From NCBI GenBank assembly GCA_016200125.1, contig JACQFK010000566.1, forward strand, positions 1 to 15,295: a DNA stretch of 15,295 bases. The letters run 5' to 3'. Under the pieces are notes generated by a model. The model made no database searches and was not told where the DNA came from. It saw only the letters and a list, made by a program, of their open reading frames with translations. Shown here in pieces: positions 14,700 through 15,295 of the stretch. Source of the DNA: Planctomycetota bacterium (GTDB lineage Bacteria; Planctomycetota; MHYJ01; JACPRB01). Each line of letters opens with the position of its first letter. Positions within the stretch are counted from its first letter, which is position 1. Made by a program: the position numbers and the translations under genes.

Positions 14700-14726
14700 C
14701 GAGAAAACGTCCAGTTTGTTTTCTCG
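14700..14726. terminator. 9-bp hairpin after the CxxC lipoprotein gene, terminator candidate
   Basis: Arms CGAGAAAAC (14700-14708) and GTTTTCTCG (14718-14726) pair perfectly around the loop GTCCAGTTT. It begins two bases past the stop of the minus-strand lipoprotein gene (14729) and lies upstream of the TPR gene. On the minus strand it is followed by TCGAATTTCTAACTTCT, only loosely T-rich. Its core AAAAC-GT-CCAGTTTGTTTT matches that of hairpin 12259-12289 except for two bases, while the outer stem differs and is still paired. Confidence 0.65.
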
Positions 14727-14728
14727 CG

Positions 14729-15265
14729 CTACTTGGTGGCGCCGTTGCAGGAGGGGCAGAAGTCGCCGAAGGATTCCTCTTTCACCGACATGCCGTACTT
14801 CTTCCCCATGATGAGCCAGGACTTCATCGATTGCTTTTCGCCCGACGTCATCCCCGAAGTTTCGAAGCGGCGCGCGACGTAGCGTTCCACCATCGCTTCG
14901 ATCGCCTTGAGTCGCGCAGCCCGGTCGGGATTCGTCAGGCCGTCCTTGATCTCCTGGGGGAACTTCGAGACGTTTTCGCTCGGATATCGCCAGCTCTCCC
15001 GCGCCTTGAGGTAGGCCTTGAGGCCGTCGGTCACCGGCCAGCAGATCAGGCATTTCGCGACGAAGTACTTGTCCTCCTCCTTGAGGATCGGCTGGAAGAT
15101 CGCCGGGTCGGGGAAATCCTCGAGCAATCCGTCGAATAGGGCCGAGAGCAGGAACTTCGTCCGGTCGTCCGCTCTGAACTTGCGATCGGGCTTCGCCGGC
15201 GACGGCGGAGGGTCCGGGTGCCCGCAGCCGGCGAGGATCAGCAGCGCGAGAGCGGCTTGTCTCAT
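14729..15265 (-). CDS. Unrecognised lipoprotein with two CxxC pairs
   Basis: A 178-residue protein starting MRQAALALLILAGC, a lipoprotein signal peptide with lipobox LAGC (Cys14), followed by a Pro-rich spacer (HPDPPPSPAKP). The mature part is mostly helical by composition and I do not recognise a family. Two cysteine pairs stand out: KCLICWP (Cys72/Cys75) and FCPSCNG (Cys170/Cys173), the second seven residues from the C-terminus. Neither is CxxCH, so covalent haem c is not indicated; four cysteines could hold a metal or form disulfides outside the cytoplasm. GGGAGGAG ends six bases before the ATG at 15265, fixing the start. It ends two bases before hairpin 14700-14726. The promoter is probably beyond the right edge. 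Confidence 0.7.
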   Translation of the reverse strand: MRQAALALLILAGCGHPDPPPSPAKPDRKFRADDRTKFLLSALFDGLLEDFPDPAIFQPILKEEDKYFVAKCLICWPVTDGLKAYLKARESWRYPSENVSKFPQEIKDGLTNPDRAARLKAIEAMVERYVARRFETSGMTSGEKQSMKSWLIMGKKYGMSVKEESFGDFCPSCNGATK

Positions 15266-15295
15266 GACGAACTCCTCCCGACCGTTCGCCCCCCC

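Noticed and set aside
12259..14726. The hairpin pair as ends of an insertion sequence or integron attC sites
   Set aside because: No transposase or integrase gene, no target duplication, and the genes between them (redoxin, monooxygenase, TPR) are ordinary host-type genes. Each element is complete in itself and tied to a stop codon.
14729..15265. CxxC lipoprotein as a c-type cytochrome
   Set aside because: Neither pair is followed by His (CLICW, CPSCN), so covalent haem attachment is not indicated.
1..15295. tRNA, rRNA, CRISPR array, riboswitch or prophage genes
   Set aside because: No stretch resembling these was seen by eye. Almost all sequence is explained by coding genes, so only small RNAs hidden within genes could be missed.

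Overview
This is a GC-rich, densely coded bacterial window: 14 protein genes, one of them cut by the left edge, and no gene-free stretch over about 110 bases. The families point to Planctomycetota or a close relative in the PVC superphylum, with Acidobacteriota as the main alternative. They include a PVC-type beta-propeller/HEAT/haem dehydrogenase, a Gfo/Idh/MocA oxidoreductase with a PIG-L deacetylase, a ceramidase-like hydrolase, an N,N-dimethylformamidase-beta-like protein, and a redoxin next to a cytochrome c/copper monooxygenase. No rRNA, tRNA, CRISPR array, transposase or phage gene was seen. The assignment rests on gene content only.

Left part (2-4165). A gene fragment on + ends in a 4-base stop overlap with a minus-strand operon. 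Read 5'->3' on the minus strand, the operon is Gfo/Idh/MocA oxidoreductase (4165-3128), PIG-L deacetylase (3121-2342), divergent glucosamine-6-phosphate-deaminase (NagB) homologue (2331-1411) and MFS transporter (1392-214), with gaps of 6, 10 and 18 bases. This looks like a catabolic set for an N-acylated amino sugar: import, oxidation, de-N-acetylation, deamination. No kinase is present. The NagB homologue seems to have lost the residues that hold the 6-phosphate, so an unphosphorylated substrate is my main hypothesis.

Middle (4166-12257). A 73-base divergent control region with two small palindromes separates that operon from a plus-strand operon. The plus operon is a ROK-family repressor (kinase motifs lost), a secreted beta-helix protein, a Tat-exported dimethylformamidase-beta-like protein, a ceramidase-like amidase and a large PVC-type dehydrogenase with a C-terminal haem domain. 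Four of these five appear to be exported. A plausible reading is that the plus operon breaks down an N-acylated glycan or glycolipid outside the cytoplasm, the minus operon finishes the amino sugar inside, and the ROK protein senses it and controls both.

Right part (12258-15295, all minus strand). A lipoprotein redoxin and a cytochrome c/copper type II monooxygenase form a two-gene unit. A cytoplasmic TPR protein and an unrecognised lipoprotein with two CxxC pairs follow. Two hairpins, 12259-12289 and 14700-14726, lie immediately after stop codons and share an almost identical 19-base core inside unrelated but self-complementary outer stems. They look like members of one family of 3'-end elements and are the clearest non-coding signal in the window.
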